From: Omnitrophica bacterium GWA2_41_15 | GTDB taxonomy: Bacteria > Omnitrophota > Gorgyraeia > Ghiorseimicrobiales > Ghiorseimicrobiaceae | NCBI GenBank assembly: GCA_919902105.1 | Contig: CAKKQO010000031.1 | Coordinates: 1-36,692 of the forward strand | Length of the DNA: 36,692 bases | Direction of reading: 5' to 3' | Shown here: piece by piece, positions 33,354 through 36,692 of the stretch | Layout: the number at the start of each line of letters is the position of its first letter | Position numbering within the stretch: the first letter of the stretch is position 1 | Translations under genes and position numbers: made by a program | The notes under the pieces: generated by a model | What the model saw: only the letters and a program-made list of their open reading frames with translations | Databases searched by the model: none | What the model was told of the DNA's origin: nothing

Positions 33354-33695
33354 TTATTCGCCTATCAACTCGCGTTCTTTATCAAAAATCCTCCGGAGGT
33401 TTAATAATCTTATTTCATTAAATTCTAACCCCGCCTCCCGCGCATCCTGCGCTTGAGGTTTTACCCAGACAACGCGGCAGTTGCATAAAATATTCCCTTC
33501 TTCGCCGGGAAGCTCCAAGCTCAAGATAAGGCTGTCTTGCGGCTTGATCTCCTGCCTTACTGAAGCAAGCCTTATCCCTCTGGCGCTGATGTCGTAAGAA
33601 ACAGCCTCTTGCCAGTCCTGTCCGCTGTAGTCCTTAAATCTTACCGGTAACTCTATCCTAAACCGCTCATACAACCGCTTATCCATAAAAACCAT
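33354..33695 (-). CDS. PilZ-domain protein (2)
   Basis: The 113-residue PilZ domain has KRLYERFRIELPVRF (RxxxR-like) and SYDISARGIRLAS (DxSxxG). Start ATG 33695 with AAGGGGG upstream; the longer frame to 33719 reads a remnant of the repeat tail (TGCTCATTAAGG). Likely a c-di-GMP sensor. It follows the long unknown gene by about 27 bp. Confidence 0.88.
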   Translation of the reverse strand: MVFMDKRLYERFRIELPVRFKDYSGQDWQEAVSYDISARGIRLASVRQEIKPQDSLILSLELPGEEGNILCNCRVVWVKPQAQDAREAGLEFNEIRLLNLRRIFDKERELIGE

Positions 33696-33708
33696 CTCTC
33701 TCGCCCCC

Positions 33709-33726
33709 TTAATGAGCATATATTAA
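33709..33726 (-). repeat. Collapsed remnant of the two-hairpin element
   Basis: Minus strand GTTAAT-atatgctc-ATTAAGG: the joint-tail pair TTAAT/ATTAA and the CTCATTAAGG tail are kept, but both hairpins are gone. It overlaps the stop codon upstream and feeds the Shine-Dalgarno of the next gene, as copy B does. Confidence 0.45.
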
Positions 33727-36677
33727 CCCTCTCTCTCGTCAAAGACAATAAAATAATAAACATTATCACCCCGTTCAATCTTGATTATTCTTATTTTAAG
33801 CAGTTTCTTCCATTCTCTCTTCATTTTTCTATAACCTGCATGGGCTATATGCTGATTGCCTTCTTCTTCGGCCAAACCGTAGGCTTTATAACTTATTGGA
33901 GAGGAAGAAAAATTAACTTCTTTTATCTTCTTTTCAATCTCTGCGATAATCAGCCTTTTTAATTTTAAACCTCTTATCCCTAATTCTCTGGCTTCATCTT
34001 CAAGCAATAATAATCTCTGCCATAATTTAAAATCAAAAACCTGCATCATAAAAAACGAATATCTTCCTTCGATAAACGCATCTAATAAACGTTGTTCGTC
34101 TATCCTTTCCATGAGATATAAAATACAATTTAACTCATGTGAGCGGGGAGAATCCCACAACAACTGTTCTCTTGCTCCCAGTCCTGCCTTTGCGCCGGCA
34201 GAGGCCCGGATAGCCAATAATTCTACAGATCCTTCATTTAAGAAATGACTAGGGAATCCCTGCACGCTTAAATGCGCGATTTCATGTTCAGGCGTAATAT
34301 TCATAGGATCGGAAAATATTTTCACATCTAAGAAGATGTCTTTTGTAAGAACATATGATTCGCCTTCGCCCCTTAGCCCTTCTAAAACAAAAAACCTGGC
34401 TCTTTCAACAATAGAGCTATAACCAAAACCTAATTTTTCAAAAATCATTTTTAATGCTGTATCTGCGCGCTCTATTCTATCGGCCATCACGTTACCTATA
34501 TCCCTTTGCCTCTTTATCTTTAATAACTGCTGTGCTTTTAAAACCCAACCAATCAAAACGACGATTATCTTTTCCTCATCAAGCCAACAGAAATTAAATA
34601 TTAATAAAAATTTATAGCGAAGCGGCAAGTCTTCAAAATCAAGAATTTTTATTTTATATTCCTGCCAAATTTTATTAGAAACTCTTAGGTAAATTTCCCT
34701 TAAGCGGAAGTATTCCCTATTTATATCATTACTACCCAACGCAGCATCCAAGAAAAATACTTTTTTAGTGTAAATCCTTGGCTCAATCTCTAACGTAATA
34801 AACCTTTCTGCCAGCGCTGATATAACATTTTCAATGAATAACCATAGTTGTGCATCTTTCTTTTCAGGGCTTTCTTTCTTAGACCTAATACTATTTAGTA
34901 TTTCTAAAATCGGCTTAACACCTGGCGCATCTTGGCTTTCGTTCTTTAGGATATATTCTATATAATTAAAATAATCAAGCCTATTAACGTAACCGCTTCT
35001 GTCTTTTTTACATATATCGGCCTTCCTGACGATATCCCATACCCCATCCAGCCCATGGCTCTTAATTTCTTTGATTCCAGTAAAATCATGTGAAAAATGT
35101 GCCTTGCTATGCCACAAAATTACATTAATTTGCTGAATGGTCAAACTATTAACCCAGCGGTTTGCTGTTTCCTTATTGTTATCCACCGGCGAGGCGGCGT
35201 TTCGTTGCTGCGGTGTCCCGACGGGGCTGGAAACAGTTTCCGAGTTGTTCAAGAAACTACCCCCATCTTTATATCGCCCATAAAGTCCTCTCTTAAAATC
35301 AGGCTCTATCTCAATCGCCATGAAATCTCTCTTTGTCGCTAGTTTCTTATATTTCGGAAGCCAATCAAATTCTATCCATTGATTCTCAGAAAAATGTGGG
35401 CTTTGACTATCCAAGTCACCTAATTCTTCTGTATGGTCTTGTAGCCAAATTTTCATAATTCTATAGGGATCTACATTTCTTAGCTTCAAATAAGACTGCC
35501 ATCCTCCATAAGCAACTAGAAAAGTCTCATTCCTTTCTTTCAGGATAACCTTTGGTTCTTTTAAACCTAATTCTGAAATCCTTAAACTCTGCAGGCCGAT
35601 TAACCAAGGAATGGTTTTATCACTAAGAGGCAAAGCGGCATTTTGTATCAAAAGCAAATCCCCAATCTTCATATCTTTTATAATCTTGGGGTAGAAATAT
35701 GCCTCAAATGATAAAGAGCTATTATCCCCGGGAACGTTTATAATATGAATTGTCGGAGATTTTAGGTGGCTTGGAACAACACAATATAAATCGCGGGATA
35801 TTAAGGTAAATCCTATTTTCTTTCTTTCATCTTCTTTAAGCCGAAGCTTTAACTTATCTACCTGAATACCACCGGGTAATTCATACTTATTCAACTTCTT
35901 AAGAATAAAATGTTCCCTTATACCTTCATAAAGTTGCCTAACATTAGCAATGCTTGTTATTTCATATGGATTCTCATCAAATTTAGCAAGAACGCCATAA
36001 TAAATGCTGGAGAAGGTAACATTTTTCAATTCTGGAAATACACGCATCATTTCAACCAGTATTTCTATATCCTCGCCTGCCGCAGGATAGTATAAAGATT
36101 TGTATTTGTGCAGGCCTATAACCACCGGTGAGGCGGAGGAAAAATTTGAAATGCCTTGACGCAAAGAAATTGATATGCTATTCTTTATGCTGGAGGTGTT
36201 ATTATGCATAAAAGAATTACGGTTTCCCCTGATATTCGCTTCGGTAAACCCTGCGTCAAGGGGACTGGAATTGCTGTCGGCGATATTCTTAACCTCATTG
36301 GCGCCGGATACTCCATAGAAGAAATCCCTAAAGAATATCCCGGGATTACCAAACAAGACGTGGTTGCGGCGATAGAATACGCGGCTGAATTCATGGAACA
36401 CCCCGCCCAGGCAATTGTTACAGCCTAAATCCTGCCTATGGCTATCTTCGCTGACCTTTGCGTCAATAAAGAAGTAATCAACACCCTGAGAGACGAAGGG
36501 TTCAAGGTTATCTCCGGTTTTGACGCTGGCCTCGCAAGCGCCCCTGACAGTAAAATCTTTAACTACGTTATGAAAAAGCGCCTTACCCTGCTCACCTTTG
36601 ACCATGACTTTGGGAATATCCTGAGGTTCAACATAACGAGTTCCTAAAGAATAAAAATGCCTTTCAATTTCTTCCAC
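33723..36677 (-). CDS. Long protein of unknown function with HExxH motif; 5' part crossed by a toxin-antitoxin cassette
   Basis: Not recognised. The open frame runs to the window edge, so the true start is unknown. The part up to about 36130 looks like real coding sequence (KYKSLYYPAAGEDIEILVEMMRVFPELKNV onward). Near its C-terminus is HEIAHLSVQGFPSHFLNEGSVELLA, a zinc-metallopeptidase-like HExxH with a downstream Glu. A Ser-Pro-Val tetrapeptide type (SSPV/ASPV) recurs, including a SSPVGTP/ASPVDN linker around residues 490-505. Codons 1-184 lie opposite the DUF433/DUF5615 genes and are probably an open antisense passage. It is either one gene interrupted in frame or two fragments. Confidence 0.6.
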   Translation of the reverse strand: MEEIERHFYSLGTRYVEPQDIPKVMVKGEQGKALFHNVVKDFTVRGACEASVKTGDNLEPFVSQGVDYFFIDAKVSEDSHRQDLGCNNCLGGVFHEFSRVFYRRNHVLFGNPGIFFRDFFYGVSGANEVKNIADSNSSPLDAGFTEANIRGNRNSFMHNNTSSIKNSISISLRQGISNFSSASPVVIGLHKYKSLYYPAAGEDIEILVEMMRVFPELKNVTFSSIYYGVLAKFDENPYEITSIANVRQLYEGIREHFILKKLNKYELPGGIQVDKLKLRLKEDERKKIGFTLISRDLYCVVPSHLKSPTIHIINVPGDNSSLSFEAYFYPKIIKDMKIGDLLLIQNAALPLSDKTIPWLIGLQSLRISELGLKEPKVILKERNETFLVAYGGWQSYLKLRNVDPYRIMKIWLQDHTEELGDLDSQSPHFSENQWIEFDWLPKYKKLATKRDFMAIEIEPDFKRGLYGRYKDGGSFLNNSETVSSPVGTPQQRNAASPVDNNKETANRWVNSLTIQQINVILWHSKAHFSHDFTGIKEIKSHGLDGVWDIVRKADICKKDRSGYVNRLDYFNYIEYILKNESQDAPGVKPILEILNSIRSKKESPEKKDAQLWLFIENVISALAERFITLEIEPRIYTKKVFFLDAALGSNDINREYFRLREIYLRVSNKIWQEYKIKILDFEDLPLRYKFLLIFNFCWLDEEKIIVVLIGWVLKAQQLLKIKRQRDIGNVMADRIERADTALKMIFEKLGFGYSSIVERARFFVLEGLRGEGESYVLTKDIFLDVKIFSDPMNITPEHEIAHLSVQGFPSHFLNEGSVELLAIRASAGAKAGLGAREQLLWDSPRSHELNCILYLMERIDEQRLLDAFIEGRYSFFMMQVFDFKLWQRLLLLEDEARELGIRGLKLKRLIIAEIEKKIKEVNFSSSPISYKAYGLAEEEGNQHIAHAGYRKMKREWKKLLKIRIIKIERGDNVYYFIVFDEREG
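36122..36139. repeat. Direct repeat CCACCGGTGAGGCGGAGG, left copy
   Basis: Matches CCACCGGCGAGGCGGCGG at 36674-36691 (16 of 18) and CCACCGGCGAGGCGGCG at 35183. The two outer copies bracket the toxin-antitoxin genes, 552 bp apart (184 codons). In the minus frame each copy encodes SPV. Confidence 0.85.
36156..36184 (+). promoter_or_regulatory. Toxin-antitoxin promoter
   Basis: TTGACG (36156-36161), a 17-bp spacer and TATTCT (36179-36184). Shine-Dalgarno GGAGG at 36192-36196, 7 bases before the antitoxin ATG. Confidence 0.7.
36204..36428 (+). CDS. DUF433 antitoxin (VapB-like)
   Basis: The 74-residue DUF433 protein has RITVSPDIRFGKPCVKGTGI, GAGYSIEEIPKEYPGITKQDVVAAIEYAAEFM, the compact helical family pattern. 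DUF433 proteins act as antitoxins to PIN-like DUF5615 toxins and repress their own operon; here the paired gene follows 9 bp downstream. Own promoter and strong ribosome site. It lies on the opposite strand to a long open frame. Confidence 0.9.
   Translation: MHKRITVSPDIRFGKPCVKGTGIAVGDILNLIGAGYSIEEIPKEYPGITKQDVVAAIEYAAEFMEHPAQAIVTA
36438..36647 (+). pseudogene. DUF5615 PIN-like toxin, C-terminally truncated
   Basis: 69 residues starting IFADLCVNKEVINTLRDEGFKVI and continuing DSKIFNYVMKKRLTLLTFDHDFGNILRF, the N-terminal half of the DUF5615 PIN-like fold with acidic residues kept (Asp6, Asp55, Asp57). Family members are usually about 110-120 residues. This one ends soon after the DHDFG motif, where the flanking sequence instead reads as minus-strand protein (ERHFYSLGTRYVEP). 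The nuclease is therefore probably inactive. The remainder may have been lost at the right repeat junction. Confidence 0.75.
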
Positions 36678-36691
36678 CGGCGAGGCGGCGG
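36674..36691. repeat. Direct repeat, right copy
   Basis: CCACCGGCGAGGCGGCGG. See the left copy at 36122. It ends one base before the window edge. Confidence 0.85.
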
Positions 36692-36692
36692 C

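Noticed and set aside
36140-36677. N-terminal 184 codons of the long minus frame as ordinary coding sequence
   Set aside because: The opposite strand carries recognisable DUF433 and DUF5615 proteins with promoter and ribosome sites; the minus translation there looks antisense. I still report the open frame.

Overview
This 36.7 kb window is from an AT-rich bacterial genome. It combines an archaeal-type phosphoglycerate mutase, a B12-dependent ribonucleotide reductase, a sulfur-carrier/cysteine-synthase fusion, GH94 sugar chemistry, and heavy loads of short repeats both between and inside genes. This mix is most like uncultured PVC-type lineages, with Candidatus Omnitrophota the best guess. That placement is inference and no rRNA is present to confirm it. 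Nearly every gene is on the minus strand. The exceptions are one small secreted-protein gene (10382-11035) and a toxin-antitoxin pair at the right edge.

Right to left, in the direction of transcription: (1) 36692-33723 is a long open frame of unknown function with a HEIAH metalloprotease-like motif, crossed on the other strand by a DUF433/DUF5615 toxin-antitoxin cassette between direct repeats. (2) 33695-32859 holds two PilZ-domain genes. (3) 32703-17289 is a carbohydrate-use locus: GH94 phosphorylase, sugar-binding lipoprotein, two ABC permeases, two paralogous clan GH-A hydrolases, a duplicated carbohydrate-binding-like secreted protein, ROK and LacI regulators, a coiled-coil membrane protein and a MetE/UROD-like protein. 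(4) 17228-16272 encodes HtpX with a perfect EF-hand loop. (5) 15922-12497 encodes NrdJ, interrupted by a 388-residue intein placed just before the catalytic cysteine. A promoter and a tandem pair of NrdR-box-like sites lie upstream. (6) 12286-5575 holds apgM, the secreted protein, mnmG, a QueG-like protein, a 26-residue basic protein, an Lrp regulator and an aminotransferase. (7) 5467-121 is a sulfur-assimilation operon: Rrf2 regulator, CysH, PiT-family (probable sulfate) permease, JAMM protease, ThiS-CysK fusion, a TusA remnant in frame after the CysK stop, and threonine synthase.

The most striking structure is not a gene. At least seven intergenic elements share one architecture: two adjacent hairpins, a conserved RTYAATTC joint and a YCATTRA tail. 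Their stems differ in sequence but keep pairing through compensatory changes. Six lie immediately upstream of a gene or at its ribosome-binding site. The seventh lies inverted at the nrdJ stop codon, so nrdJ is bracketed by two inverted copies, which are the only two carrying an extra 66-nt double-hairpin module. On top of this are 7-nt and 8-nt tandem repeats and a REP-like 19-bp palindrome, several of which are read in frame inside proteins.
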